Shown in pieces: positions 35,140-44,239 of a DNA stretch of 64,000 nucleotides. Source of the stretch: Flavonifractor sp. An100 (GTDB lineage: Bacteria; Bacillota; Clostridia; Oscillospirales; Oscillospiraceae). Positions within the stretch are counted from its first letter, which is position 1. Each line of letters begins with the position of its first letter. The position numbers were made by a program, and so were the translations under genes. The DNA lies in contig NZ_NFMA01000005.1 in NCBI RefSeq assembly GCF_002161175.1, positions 1 to 64,000 on the forward strand, written 5' to 3'. The notes beneath the pieces were generated by a model. It was not told the DNA's origin, did not search any database, and saw only the letters and a program-made list of their open reading frames with translations.

Positions 35140-35796
35140 ATGGAGTCCCTTTCTCATAACAGCATGGGCCTGCCCGCCCAGATCTGGCAGCCCTTTGCCG
35201 AGCACCGGGCTGCAATCCGCTGCCCGGCTGGATTTTTGATTTACCTCCAGGGCACAGAGGCTACCTGTTTTTACTATTTAAAAGAGGGCCGTGTGAAAAG
35301 CTATATCCAATCGGAGAATGGCGGGGAGCGCGTTTTGAATATCTATGGCCCGGGAAGCCTGTTCGGAGAGGCGTCCTTTTTGGATGAACTTCCCCGGGTC
35401 TCGTCTGCGATGGCCCTTACCCCCTGTCAATTGGTTCCCATTGACCGGGAACTGGTGACACAAGAAATTGCGCGAGACCCTAAGCTGGCGCTGGCCATGC
35501 TGAAATATCTGGCCCGCACAGTTCGGCTACTGTCCGGACAAGTGGATCAAATGGCTTTCCGCCCGGCGAAATGGCGCGTTGCCCGTTATTTGCTGACGCT
35601 GGCCGATTCTCAAGGCACTGTGCTGTGTACGCAGGATGATGTTGCAGCCTCAGTGTCTGTCAGCCGGGTTACGGTGAGTCGGATTTTGAATAGATTGGCT
35701 CGGGATGGTGTGCTGCAGCTTGGTTACCGCAGCGTACAGCTTTTAAAGCCGGAACAATTGGAACAAATTTGTTTTAGTGAGAGTAGTGAGGAATAA
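35140..35796 (+). CDS. Crp/Fnr family transcriptional regulator
   Basis: 218 residues. An N-terminal cyclic-nucleotide-binding-like beta barrel (GPGSLFGEASFLDELPRVSS) is followed by a C-terminal winged helix (TQDDVAASVSVSRVTVSRILNRL). No FNR-type Cys cluster is seen: the few cysteines (Cys25 or nearby, Cys45, Cys98 region) are scattered. The effector is unknown. The divergent leuCDB operon is a possible target because only 106 bp separate the two start codons. Confidence 0.85.
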   Translation: MESLSHNSMGLPAQIWQPFAEHRAAIRCPAGFLIYLQGTEATCFYYLKEGRVKSYIQSENGGERVLNIYGPGSLFGEASFLDELPRVSSAMALTPCQLVPIDRELVTQEIARDPKLALAMLKYLARTVRLLSGQVDQMAFRPAKWRVARYLLTLADSQGTVLCTQDDVAASVSVSRVTVSRILNRLARDGVLQLGYRSVQLLKPEQLEQICFSESSEE

Positions 35797-35838
35797 AAAA
35801 ACCGCTTGGTCCTCTTTCAGGGACCAAGCGGTTTTTTA
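35797..35838. terminator. Bidirectional terminator between the Crp/Fnr and SulP genes
   Basis: AACCGCTTGGTCC (35800-35812) pairs with GGACCAAGCGGTT (35821-35833), with A and T runs on the two sides. Confidence 0.9.
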
Positions 35839-35842
35839 TTGG

Positions 35843-37492
35843 TTATTTGGAAACTGGCGTTTGCTGTAGAGCGACTGCCCGACTCAAAGCTGCATCAATA
35901 TTTGGCTGAAAATTTTCCGCTCCTGCCCGTTGCAGAAGACCGGATTTTGAAAAGACAGACATAGGCTGCTGATTCACATGGGAGAACACCACATCAATCC
36001 CTTGCCGCTGGCACTCCTCCCATAGACGGGTCAGCCCATTTAAGGCGGTAATGTCCAGGGCGGGCACTGCGCGCATACGAAGGATCAGAACTGTTTTTTC
36101 CGTCTCGCGATCCATGTGAGGGATTTTGTCCGCTGCACCAAAAAACATGGGGCCTGTAATTTCATATACCATGACATGGGGAGGAACGGGCTTCAGACGC
36201 CCTTGGCTGTCTGTCGTATCCTCTACATAGTCCCACTCTTTGATTACGGCCACATCTGCCATCCGCTTCATAAATAACAAACAGGCCAAAGTGAGCCCTA
36301 CCGCAATGGCAACCACCAGATCGAAGGCGACGGTCAAAACAAAGGTAGTAATAAGGACAGCAGTATCGCTTTTGGGCGAATGCTGGATGACACTGACCAC
36401 CGTTCTCCAGCCGCTCATATTGTAGGCTACCTGAAAGAGAATGGCGGCAATACAGGGCATGGGGATTAACGCGGCATAAGGCATCAGCAGGACTAAGACC
36501 AAAAGAAGTACAACGGAATGAACCATACCGGCAACGGGAGAGGTACCGCCATTTTTGATGTTGGCGGCTGTGCGGGCGATGGCACCCGTGGCAGGGATAC
36601 CACCAAATAGAGCGGAAGCGGCATTGCCAGCACCTTGAGCAATAAGTTCCATATTGGAGTTATGGCGTGCCCCGATCATTTCATCGGCCACAACAGCGGA
36701 CAAAAGGGATTCAATGGCCGCTAAAATGGCGATGGTGCAGGCGTCAGGCAAAACAGCAGCCACTGTCCCGTATGTGATGGAAGGCATGTGAAATGTGGGG
36801 ATATCCCCTGAAATTGTATACAGATCGCCGATGGTGTTAACTGGAAGGTTAAATAACTTTACAGCAGCTGCTGTGACAATGACTGCAATGAGAGAGGCGG
36901 GAATACGAGCAAAAACTCTGGGCCACAGAATCAGGATGACCAAAGCCAGACAACCAATCCCCAGTGCAGCCGGGTTTAACGTATAAATGCAGGCTGCCAC
37001 CTGCTCCATTTTTTCCACCGTCTCGACTGGAGAAGTCTGAAAGGTCAGGCCCAGGAAGTCTTTTATTTGTCCAATCAGTATAGTAACGGCGATGCCAGCG
37101 GTGAATCCAGTGGTAATGGTGTAGGGAATATATTTAATCATACTGCCCATGCGGAGCAGTCCCATGATCACCAGCAAAATTCCCGCCAGAATTGTGGCGA
37201 CTGCCAGACCGTCCATCCCGTTTCTGGCTACAATACCAGCAACAATAGTGGCAAAGGCCGCAGTGGGACCGGCAATTTGGACCTTACTTCCTCCTAGGGC
37301 AGAAATGACAAAGCCCGCCACAATGGCGGTATACAGGCCCTGTTCCGGAGTGACGCCGGAGGCCAGGGCCAGGGCGATGGACAGGGGCAGCGCGATGATG
37401 GCAACGATGACACCGGAAATCAGATCTTTCATGAATGCCTGCTTGCTGTATTCGCGTAGAGATAGTAGGAGCTGTGGCTTAAGTTCTCCCAT
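35843..37492 (-). CDS. SulP family anion permease with STAS domain
   Basis: 549 residues from ATG 37492, behind AAAGGAGG; the open frame extends further upstream without a ribosome binding site. An N-terminal SulP membrane domain (about 10-14 helices; ALPLSIALALASGVTPEQGL, GSKVQIAGPTAAF) is followed by a C-terminal STAS domain (MRAVPALDITALNGL) near residues 435-530. It is predicted to move sulfate, bicarbonate or another anion; the substrate is not determinable. It is monocistronic. Confidence 0.92.
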   Translation of the reverse strand: MGELKPQLLLSLREYSKQAFMKDLISGVIVAIIALPLSIALALASGVTPEQGLYTAIVAGFVISALGGSKVQIAGPTAAFATIVAGIVARNGMDGLAVATILAGILLVIMGLLRMGSMIKYIPYTITTGFTAGIAVTILIGQIKDFLGLTFQTSPVETVEKMEQVAACIYTLNPAALGIGCLALVILILWPRVFARIPASLIAVIVTAAAVKLFNLPVNTIGDLYTISGDIPTFHMPSITYGTVAAVLPDACTIAILAAIESLLSAVVADEMIGARHNSNMELIAQGAGNAASALFGGIPATGAIARTAANIKNGGTSPVAGMVHSVVLLLVLVLLMPYAALIPMPCIAAILFQVAYNMSGWRTVVSVIQHSPKSDTAVLITTFVLTVAFDLVVAIAVGLTLACLLFMKRMADVAVIKEWDYVEDTTDSQGRLKPVPPHVMVYEITGPMFFGAADKIPHMDRETEKTVLILRMRAVPALDITALNGLTRLWEECQRQGIDVVFSHVNQQPMSVFSKSGLLQRAGAENFQPNIDAALSRAVALQQTPVSK

Positions 37493-37643
37493 GACAAAAC
37501 CTCCTTTTTTACACACAGGCTCCATCATATCGGATTGCTTGGGAGATTGCAATACATTTTCCAGTTTTTTGGATGAGAAATGGCATAAGCTGCGCACACA
37601 ACCGTGAGCAATTCCATAGAATGAGAAAAACGGAGGTATTGCT

Positions 37644-38384
37644 ATGCCAATTATTTATTTGTCTCCCTCTACACAGGAAAATAATTACTTTGTCACTGGG
37701 GGCACAGAAGAGCAGTATATGAATTTGCTGGCGGATAAAATGGTGCCCTATTTGGATGCTTCCGGCATCCGCTATGTACGAAATACGCCGAATATGACCG
37801 CTGTCTCTTCCATCGCTGCGTCCAATGCCGGAAACTACGATCTACATCTGGCTCTGCACTCGAACGCCGCACCAGAGGGGAAATATGGAACTGCAAGGGG
37901 ATCCATTGTTTTTTATTATCCTGGCAGTACCCAGGGACAAAAAGCGGCTCAAATCATTGCAGATGGGCTGAAGGCCATTTATCCCAACCCAAACCGAGTT
38001 CGGGCAGAAGGGACGACCGCCATTGGAGAGGTGCGCCGGGTTCGGGCTCCGTCTGTATTTCTAGAGCTGGCATTCCATGATAATGTGGAAGACGCCAACT
38101 GGATTAAAAATAATTTGGACCTCATTGCTCGCAATTTGGTGCTCTCTCTTACAGAATACTTTGATATCCCGTTTTTTGAGCGGGAAGAAAACCTCTCCGG
38201 AATGGTGGATGTCTCCTGGGGAGTGCTGAATATTCGTGCACGTCCAAACTCGGATGCGGCGATCCTTTCCCAGGCGCCTGACGGGGCTGAGCTGAATATT
38301 ATCAACCGCACAGATGAATGGTATCTGGTAAATTACAACGGCACTATTGGGTACGCCAAAAGCGATTTTATTACGCTGCAATAA
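37644..38384 (+). CDS. N-acetylmuramoyl-L-alanine amidase with SH3b domain
   Basis: 246 residues. An amidase_3 domain, with HSNAAP and the catalytic-Glu segment FLELAFHDN, is followed by a bacterial SH3 domain near 185-245 (GVLNIRARPNSDAAIL). The first zinc ligand is less obvious than in CwlD: the N terminus reads YLSPSTQENNYF in place of DAGHGG. No signal peptide is visible, which fits enzymes packaged in the spore coat or cortex. It lies 27 nt upstream of a SleL-like gene, so both may act in spore cortex breakdown. Confidence 0.82.
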   Translation: MPIIYLSPSTQENNYFVTGGTEEQYMNLLADKMVPYLDASGIRYVRNTPNMTAVSSIAASNAGNYDLHLALHSNAAPEGKYGTARGSIVFYYPGSTQGQKAAQIIADGLKAIYPNPNRVRAEGTTAIGEVRRVRAPSVFLELAFHDNVEDANWIKNNLDLIARNLVLSLTEYFDIPFFEREENLSGMVDVSWGVLNIRARPNSDAAILSQAPDGAELNIINRTDEWYLVNYNGTIGYAKSDFITLQ

Positions 38385-38411
38385 TGCGCTCCATGGAAGG
38401 AGGGGGTTCAT

Positions 38412-39683
38412 ATGTTGATCCATGTGGTACGGCCGGGCGATACGATGTATTCGGTTGCCCTTCAGTACGGAGTACCGATGTCGCAATTGATTCAGGACAA
38501 TCAGCTTCCCGACCCATCGCGTTTGGTGGTAGGTCAAACGCTGGTAATTCAATATCCTAAGAAAACCTATACGGTCTGTTCTGGTGATACGCTTACCTCT
38601 ATTGCGAAAGCCAATGGCACAACTGTGCGTAGTCTAATGCAAAATAACTCCTGGCTACAGGGCAACGATCTTATTTTTCCGGGACAGAGGTTGGTAATCT
38701 CGTACCAGCAGGAAAAACAAGGAACAATTTCAGTCAATGGGTATGCGTATCCCAATATTGACAGCCGCCTGCTCCGCTCCTCTCTCCCCTACTTGACGGA
38801 TCTAACGCCATTTACCTATACCTTTACACCTCAGGGGGCTTTGGTGTCACTGCAGGATCAAACGATGGTAGATGCTGCCTTACAGACAGCTGTTCAGCCG
38901 TTGCTGCATCTGTCCACCTTTTCTGATGAGCACGGGTTTTCTAGTGAATTGGCTCATATCGTGTTGACGGATCCGGCTGTGCAGTCTGTGTTGGTGGCTG
39001 AGCTGTTAGAGCTACTGCCGAAGAAAGGATATCGGGGGCTGGATGTGGATTTTGAGTATCTGTATCCCTCGGACGCACCGTTGTACGCCCAGTTCATCAG
39101 CCGGCTGCGAGATACGTTTTCTCCCCTTGGCATCCCGGTAATCGTGGCTCTGGTGCCGAAAGTTTTTGCGGAACAGCCAGGAACCTTATATGAAGGCCAT
39201 GATTATCAGCTCTTGGGGCAGGCGGCGGACTTCGTACTTCTAATGACCTACGAGTGGGGATATACGGAGGGACCGCCTATGGCGGTAGCTCCAATCCGGA
39301 ATGTACGTCAGGTACTGGATTATGCAGTGACAGTAATTAAGCCGGAAAAAATTTTCCTGGGGATTCCGAATTATGGGTATGACTGGAAAGTCCCGTTCCG
39401 TCAGGGCAGTAAGGCCAAATCAATCTCCAACCCGGAGGCGGTGGAGCTGGCCGCGCGTTCCTACTCTGCCATACGGTTTGATGAAAAAGCACAAGCACCT
39501 TGGTTCCGCTATGTGGACGGTTCGGGACAGGAGCATGAGGTTTGGTTTGAAGACGCCAGGAGTATACAGGCCAAGCTGGCTTTGACCCAAGAATACGGCT
39601 TGTTTGGGGTAAGTTACTGGAACCTTATGCGGCCATTCCCGCAAAACTGGTTGGTGCTCAATTCTCTATATGAGATTCGGTAA
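38412..39683 (+). CDS. SleL/YaaH-like spore cortex-lytic enzyme: two LysM plus GH18
   Basis: 423 residues. Two N-terminal LysM repeats (HVVRPGDTMYSVALQYGV and TYTVCSGDTLTSIAKANG) are followed by a glycoside hydrolase 18 domain with catalytic motif GLDVDFEYL (DxDxE) and the C-terminal VSYWNLMRPFPQNW. There is no signal peptide, as in Bacillus SleL/YaaH. The family cleaves cortex peptidoglycan as N-acetylglucosaminidases during germination. Role is inferred from architecture and the amidase next door. Confidence 0.9.
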   Translation: MLIHVVRPGDTMYSVALQYGVPMSQLIQDNQLPDPSRLVVGQTLVIQYPKKTYTVCSGDTLTSIAKANGTTVRSLMQNNSWLQGNDLIFPGQRLVISYQQEKQGTISVNGYAYPNIDSRLLRSSLPYLTDLTPFTYTFTPQGALVSLQDQTMVDAALQTAVQPLLHLSTFSDEHGFSSELAHIVLTDPAVQSVLVAELLELLPKKGYRGLDVDFEYLYPSDAPLYAQFISRLRDTFSPLGIPVIVALVPKVFAEQPGTLYEGHDYQLLGQAADFVLLMTYEWGYTEGPPMAVAPIRNVRQVLDYAVTVIKPEKIFLGIPNYGYDWKVPFRQGSKAKSISNPEAVELAARSYSAIRFDEKAQAPWFRYVDGSGQEHEVWFEDARSIQAKLALTQEYGLFGVSYWNLMRPFPQNWLVLNSLYEIR

Positions 39684-39764
39684 GGGGTTTTAGCCAGATA
39701 GGGTGGATTTTTCTCCCTCCTTGTAGTACAATCAGGGGCAGGTTTTTACAAAGGAGGACAGCAT

Positions 39765-40157
39765 ATGTCTGTTACAGTTGGAATGAAGGGCCGAGCGGAG
39801 GCCATTGTCGGTAATCAAAATACCGCCATCGCAGCTGGTTCGGGTACTCTCCCGGTGTTTGCTACTCCGTGGATGTGCGCACTGATGGAGAAGGCGGCCT
39901 GGACTGCGGTGGCTCCTGGATTGGCCCCGGGTGAGAGCACCGTAGGAACAAAACTGAATATTACCCACTCCTCTGCTACCCCCATTGGTTTAAAGGTATG
40001 GGCGGAGAGCGAAGTCACTTTGGTAGATGGAAAGAGAATGGAGTTCCGAGTGGCGGCGTTTGACGAGAAGGGACTTATCGGTGAGGGTACCCATGAACGT
40101 TTTCTGGTCACCGATGAACGCTTTTTAAGTAAGGCGGAGCGGAAACGGGAGGGCTGA
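39765..40157 (+). CDS. Hotdog-fold thioesterase, FlK-like family, second copy
   Basis: 130 residues from ATG 39765, behind AAAGGAGGA. The same family blocks as the 6747-7115 gene are present: TPWMCALMEKAAW, GESTVGTKLNITHSSATPIG and GEGTHERFLV. The two proteins are paralogues rather than a recent duplication, as they differ at most positions. The following deacylase gene starts 3 nt after the stop. Acyl-CoA or other thioester substrate unknown. Confidence 0.77.
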   Translation: MSVTVGMKGRAEAIVGNQNTAIAAGSGTLPVFATPWMCALMEKAAWTAVAPGLAPGESTVGTKLNITHSSATPIGLKVWAESEVTLVDGKRMEFRVAAFDEKGLIGEGTHERFLVTDERFLSKAERKREG

Positions 40158-40160
40158 GCG

Positions 40161-40640
40161 TTGTCGATTGAAAAAGTCCGTGCCTACTTCCGGACGTTGG
40201 GGCGGGAGAATGATATTTTGGAGTTTCCTGTCTCCAGTGCTACCGTAGAGCTGGCCGCTCAGGCCGTAGGTGTGATTCCAGCCCGAATTGCCAAAACGCT
40301 CTCCTTTCTGGTGGAAGACCAATGCGTTTTAGTGGTGGCGGCGGGGGATGCCAAGGTGGATAACGGAAAATATAAGGCTTATTTTCACACTAAGGCAAAG
40401 ATGTTGAGTCCGCAGCAAGTTTCAGATCTTACCGGCCATGCTGTGGGTGGCGTGTGTCCCTTTGCGAACCCGGAAGGAGTCCGAACCTATTTGGATGTGT
40501 CTTTGCAGCGCTTTGACACGGTATTTCCTGCTGCGGGAAGTTCCAATTCCGCCATCCAACTCACTTGTGAAGAGCTGGAGAAATACTCTGGCTCTCTTGA
40601 GTGGATCGATGTCTGTAAGGGATGGGAAGAAAACCCTTGA
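40161..40640 (+). CDS. YbaK/EbsC family aminoacyl-tRNA deacylase
   Basis: 159 residues from TTG 40161, with GGGAGGG upstream. The YbaK fold motifs are RIAKTLSFLVEDQCVLVV and the GHAVGGVCPFA loop, which carries the conserved glycine-rich active-site region. Members clear mischarged Cys- or Ala-tRNA-Pro in trans. Which mischarged tRNA this one edits is not evident. It is the last gene before a terminator. Confidence 0.85.
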   Translation: MSIEKVRAYFRTLGRENDILEFPVSSATVELAAQAVGVIPARIAKTLSFLVEDQCVLVVAAGDAKVDNGKYKAYFHTKAKMLSPQQVSDLTGHAVGGVCPFANPEGVRTYLDVSLQRFDTVFPAAGSSNSAIQLTCEELEKYSGSLEWIDVCKGWEENP

Positions 40641-40666
40641 TCTGGAAAACGGTCTGTTTAAAAAAG

Positions 40667-40698
40667 AAAAACACCAGGCAGATACGCCTGGTGTTTTT
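40667..40698. terminator. Bidirectional terminator between the deacylase gene and xerD
   Basis: AAAACACCAGGC pairs with GCCTGGTGTTTT around an AGATAC loop, with T7 on the right and A-rich sequence on the left. It separates convergent genes. Confidence 0.9.
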
Positions 40699-41580
40699 TT
40701 ATGCCCTTGGATGGGCTTTTAAATATACATTTTTGATTTTTTGATTCAGCAATCGGGAATAGATTTGGGTGGAAGAAATATCCGCATGCCCCAGCATTTC
40801 CTGAATGGAACGAAGATCGGCCCCGTTTTCCAGCAAGTGAGCGGCGAAGGAGTGACGAAGCGTATGGGGAGTGATGTCCTTTTTAATCCCGGCCCGCTCC
40901 TGGTAATACTTAATCAGCTTCCAAAATCCCTGGCGGCTCATTCGTTCTCCGTTCATATTGACAAATAAGGCCGTCTCATCCAGAGAGTCCACCAGCTGCG
41001 GGCGGATGTTATGTACATATTCGTTCAGCGCACGAATAGCGGTGGGATAAAGAGGAATGATCCGTTCCTTCCCCTTGCTGTAGCACTTTAAAACCCCGCC
41101 TGGAAGGTTGAGATCATCAACGTCCAGCGCGATCAGCTCGCTTACCCGAATCCCCGTGGCATACAATAATTCCAGCATGGCGCGGTCACGATAGCCCTTT
41201 AAATCGGTGCATTCCGGCTGCTCTAAAAACAGTTCTACTTCCTTGCTGGTGAGAATCTGGGGGAGTTTTCGCTCCACCTTAGCGGCAGTTACATGCTTGG
41301 CCGGGTTCTGGTCCATTTTTCCCAAGGCAATCAGGCAATTATAAAACGCCTTGATGGAGGCAACGGAACGGGTGACCGTTGCAGGAGATTTTCCCTTGTG
41401 AAGAAGTCCATGGGAGTACTCCTCCACGTCTTGAGGCAGAACGTCCGCCAGCGGAATATCCCGTTCCTCCATACCAGCTTCAAATTGCCGCAGATCCCTT
41501 AAATAGGAGCTGATCGTATTGGCGGAAGCATGCTTTTCAGTTTTCAAATAGTCCTCAAAAATGGACAGCAACTCTGACAC
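40699..41580 (-). CDS. xerD: Site-specific tyrosine recombinase XerD
   Basis: 293 residues from GTG 41580, behind GGGAGAG; a slightly longer frame starts at 41601. Catalytic residues are Arg in GIRVSELI, Lys in CYSKGKER, HTLRHSF, His in LGHADIS, and Tyr in TQIYSRL. Length and motifs fit XerD of chromosome dimer resolution. It is downstream of spoIIM, an arrangement also found in Bacillus relatives. Confidence 0.9.
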   Translation of the reverse strand: MSELLSIFEDYLKTEKHASANTISSYLRDLRQFEAGMEERDIPLADVLPQDVEEYSHGLLHKGKSPATVTRSVASIKAFYNCLIALGKMDQNPAKHVTAAKVERKLPQILTSKEVELFLEQPECTDLKGYRDRAMLELLYATGIRVSELIALDVDDLNLPGGVLKCYSKGKERIIPLYPTAIRALNEYVHNIRPQLVDSLDETALFVNMNGERMSRQGFWKLIKYYQERAGIKKDITPHTLRHSFAAHLLENGADLRSIQEMLGHADISSTQIYSRLLNQKIKNVYLKAHPRA

Positions 41581-41604
41581 GATCCAACTCTCCCAAATCA
41601 AGGT

Positions 41605-42225
41605 TCACAACACAATGTGGGCAGCTGCACGAAGCAAAGAAGGAACAACGAAATATTCAATCCCAACACACAAAAAAGAAAGAAACACACAAAAACAAAG
41701 GCGAAGCCAATATGCAGTTGAAAAAGGCAGCGGGCAGCGTGTATCTCCCAGACAACGGCGGAACAGGCAGCGTGAGCTAGACAGGCCCTGAAAACCAGCT
41801 AAGAAAAAGGCCGGCCCCCACAGCAGAGCTGGAAGGCCAAACAAGACAAGTGCCGGAATAAAGCCAGTCCACCCAAATATGCGGCAAAAACAACCAACCG
41901 AAAAGGAGAAAAAGAAGCCTCTCACACCAAAAAGAACGGGGACCCCGACTATACCCAAGGCGGTCAAACCCAGCAACGAGACGGCCAAAAGGTACTTCAA
42001 TTGTTCCCAAATCAGATCCCAAAGGGGACGAAAGACAATTCCTTCTCCGGCCAAGGTAAGATAGTCGATCAAATAGTCACTCAACTGCTGCGCATCATCT
42101 CCGCCGGCTACACTTGAGAATAGGACTCCTCCAATGCCTCCTAGCAAAAATACGACACTCAACAGAGCAATGCCTGCTCCGCGGCCAATTAGTAGGCCCC
42201 ATTGTTCCTGTTCTCGTTTTCCCAT
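41605..42225 (-). CDS. spoIIM: Stage II sporulation protein M
   Basis: 206 residues from ATG 42225, with GAGGTGA upstream. Multiple membrane helices are seen with the SpoIIM/DUF95 layout: an N-terminal helix, then LLAVSLLGLTALGIVGVPVL and RGFFFSFSVG, where SpoIIM proteins carry the GxxxG-type core. SpoIIM is the membrane scaffold of the SpoIID-SpoIIP-SpoIIM engulfment machine. The C-terminal part is unusually Cys/Arg-rich (SSSRCLFRRCLGDTRC). xerD follows 24 nt after its stop. Confidence 0.8.
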   Translation of the reverse strand: MGKREQEQWGLLIGRGAGIALLSVVFLLGGIGGVLFSSVAGGDDAQQLSDYLIDYLTLAGEGIVFRPLWDLIWEQLKYLLAVSLLGLTALGIVGVPVLFGVRGFFFSFSVGCFCRIFGWTGFIPALVLFGLPALLWGPAFFLAGFQGLSSSRCLFRRCLGDTRCPLPFSTAYWLRLCFCVFLSFLCVGIEYFVVPSLLRAAAHIVL

Positions 42226-42489
42226 GGCCGTCACCTCAATACAGCCTATGCTTGGACACGAGAACTTAGACACAAAAAAAGGATATATTTACTATAGACC
42301 GAACTGGTCAATTTCGCAAGTCTTTTTCCGGAAATTTTCAATTTTTGTCTATTCTTTGCATATATTATGTAAATTGCGTTATGTAAATTATGGAAACGAA
42401 GAGAAATGGCGGAGGCCGCACGTTAGCCTCCACCATACAAAATATCGGGTATTACCTGGGAAAACCACTATATATCGTTGTGAATCATA

Positions 42490-43914
42490 TCAATCGCAAG
42501 AATCACAATGATTACAGTCTGTATAATTACAATTTGTATACCTACTCTCCCCTAAGCCAGCTGCAATTGCATTCAAGGCGATGGCACACTCCAGACGTTT
42601 GCGTTCCATTTCACAGGCCACTTCGTTGGACTTCGTTATGTCTCCATTGACAAGTAAGTTGGAGGCAGAGCATCCTCCACTGCAGTAAAAGCGGGCCCAG
42701 CAGTCCCGGCAAGCAGGACGGGTATAGATGTTTTGCTCTGCGAAGGTTCCGGATATGTTCATATCAAAGGAGCCATCAAACACATTGCCCATTCGATATT
42801 CATCCTTCCCTACAAACTGGTGGCAGGGATAGATGTCTCCATCTGGGGTGATGGCCACATATTCGCATCCAGCGCCGCACCCACGCAGCCGTTTAATGAC
42901 GCAGGGACCTTGGGCCAGGTCCACGTTGAAATGGAAGAAGTTAATATCTTTCCGTCCCATCAGGGCGCGGGCCAGTTTCTCATACTCCTCCTCTACCCTG
43001 GGAAGATCCTCCTTTTTGATAGCAAAGGGATCGTCGAGGGGGCCGCTGGCTGGCTCCACGGATACATGGCGGAAGCCTAAAGATGCCAGATGCATGACGT
43101 CTTCGGAAAAATCCAAGTTCTCGCGAGTAAAGGTGCCACGGACATAGTAATCCTTTGTGCCACGGCCCGCAACCAGCTTTTGGAACTTGGGAACAATAAC
43201 CTCATAGCTCCCCTTTCCGTTTATCGTGGGACGCATGTGGTCGTTGACAGCAGGACGGCCGTCCAAAGATAAAACAACATTGGACATTTCTTGGTTGATG
43301 TACTCGATGTTCTCATCGTTGAGCAGAACGCCATTGGTTGTAATTGTAAAGCGGAAACACTTGTCATTCTCTTTTTCCAGGGAACGGGCATAGCGGACCG
43401 TTTCCTTGACCGTCTCCATAGCCATCAGGGGTTCTCCACCAAAGAAATCCACTTCAATGTTGCGTCGCTTCCCTGACTTAGCTACAACCCAATCAATAGC
43501 CTTTTTCGCTGTCTCCACATCCATGGTCATACGGTGCCCAGTTCCAAAATCGCCAGTGGAAGCAAAGCAATACCGGCAGCGCAAATTACAGTCATGGGAT
43601 ACGTGGAGACATAAAGCCTTTACCACGGCCTGCTTTGGCAACTGCATGGCCTTATCCTGGTCGATGTACTCGTCGGTGGTAAATAACAGGCCCTGATCCT
43701 GTAGACCCTTTAATTCCTGCCACGCCTCTTCTAGTTCGGAACGATCGTATTGGGAAAGCTGAGCAGCCAGTTGGTCCGGCAGGGATTCTCCCATAGGCCC
43801 CTCTACAAGAGACAGCAGGTCATAGCTCAGCTTGTCCAGAACGTGGACTGCCCCGCTGTTGACATCCGCTGCCAGGTATTGTCCCAGTGCGGTGAAGGTA
43901 TGTACCATCTTCAA
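42490..43914 (-). CDS. scfB: Radical SAM SCIFF peptide maturase
   Basis: 474 residues. An N-terminal RRE-like peptide-binding region precedes the radical-SAM cluster motif CNLRCRYC near 112-119, and a C-terminal SPASM/twitch region carries Cys-rich segments (GCGAGCEY, CRDCWARFYCSGGCS). This is the clostridial SCIFF maturase that installs Cys-Thr thioether crosslinks. Its own extreme C terminus ends in a Cys-rich tail (NCNYTDCNHCDSCD). The precursor gene scfA lies 105 nt upstream, separated by a terminator. From 42226 to 42489 I see no gene; a weak spoIIM promoter is possible there. Confidence 0.95.
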   Translation of the reverse strand: MKMVHTFTALGQYLAADVNSGAVHVLDKLSYDLLSLVEGPMGESLPDQLAAQLSQYDRSELEEAWQELKGLQDQGLLFTTDEYIDQDKAMQLPKQAVVKALCLHVSHDCNLRCRYCFASTGDFGTGHRMTMDVETAKKAIDWVVAKSGKRRNIEVDFFGGEPLMAMETVKETVRYARSLEKENDKCFRFTITTNGVLLNDENIEYINQEMSNVVLSLDGRPAVNDHMRPTINGKGSYEVIVPKFQKLVAGRGTKDYYVRGTFTRENLDFSEDVMHLASLGFRHVSVEPASGPLDDPFAIKKEDLPRVEEEYEKLARALMGRKDINFFHFNVDLAQGPCVIKRLRGCGAGCEYVAITPDGDIYPCHQFVGKDEYRMGNVFDGSFDMNISGTFAEQNIYTRPACRDCWARFYCSGGCSASNLLVNGDITKSNEVACEMERKRLECAIALNAIAAGLGESRYTNCNYTDCNHCDSCD

Positions 43915-43972
43915 TGATTCCTTTCTATCACAATTCAGGTGCCTGTAATCAGGTCCCCTGGTTCAACACATG

Positions 43973-44001
43973 AAAAAGGGCAGGCTAACGCCTACCCTTT
44001 T
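43973..44001 (-). terminator. Intercistronic terminator between scfA and scfB
   Basis: Stem 43974-43985/43990-44001 (one C-A mismatch, TAAC-side loop), followed on the minus strand by TTTTTC. Lying between peptide and maturase genes, it should let much more precursor RNA than maturase RNA be made, by partial read-through. Confidence 0.75.
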
Positions 44002-44019
44002 CAATCCTGTAAGCTGAGC

Positions 44020-44160
44020 TTACTTATTTTCGCACTTCTGGTTAGCAACCGTGCAGGAAGTCTTGCAGGCGGACTGGCAAGAAGTCTGGCACTCGCCGCA
44101 GCCGCCCTTGGCAGCGCTGGCCTTCAGAGTGGCGCCGTTGAGAGTCTGAATGTGCTTCAT
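44020..44160 (-). CDS. scfA: SCIFF ribosomal peptide precursor (six cysteines in forty-five)
   Basis: 46 residues from ATG 44160, behind AGGAGGAGATACC. The leader is MKHIQTLNGATLKASAAKGG and the core starts CGECQTSCQSACKTSC, with six cysteines at 21, 24, 28, 32, 36 and 43. This is the hallmark of the SCIFF family, the ranthipeptide precursor that is nearly universal in Clostridia. ScfB links Cys thiols to Thr residues; Thr at 26, 34 and 37 are available. The mature peptide's job is unsettled, with quorum-like signalling suggested. Confidence 0.95.
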   Translation of the reverse strand: MKHIQTLNGATLKASAAKGGCGECQTSCQSACKTSCTVANQKCENK

Positions 44161-44239
44161 TGGTATCTCCTCCTGATGATCACAGGGTAACCCCCGCAAA
44201 AATTTATTTTATTATAGCACAGGTTTTTTCCTATTTCAA

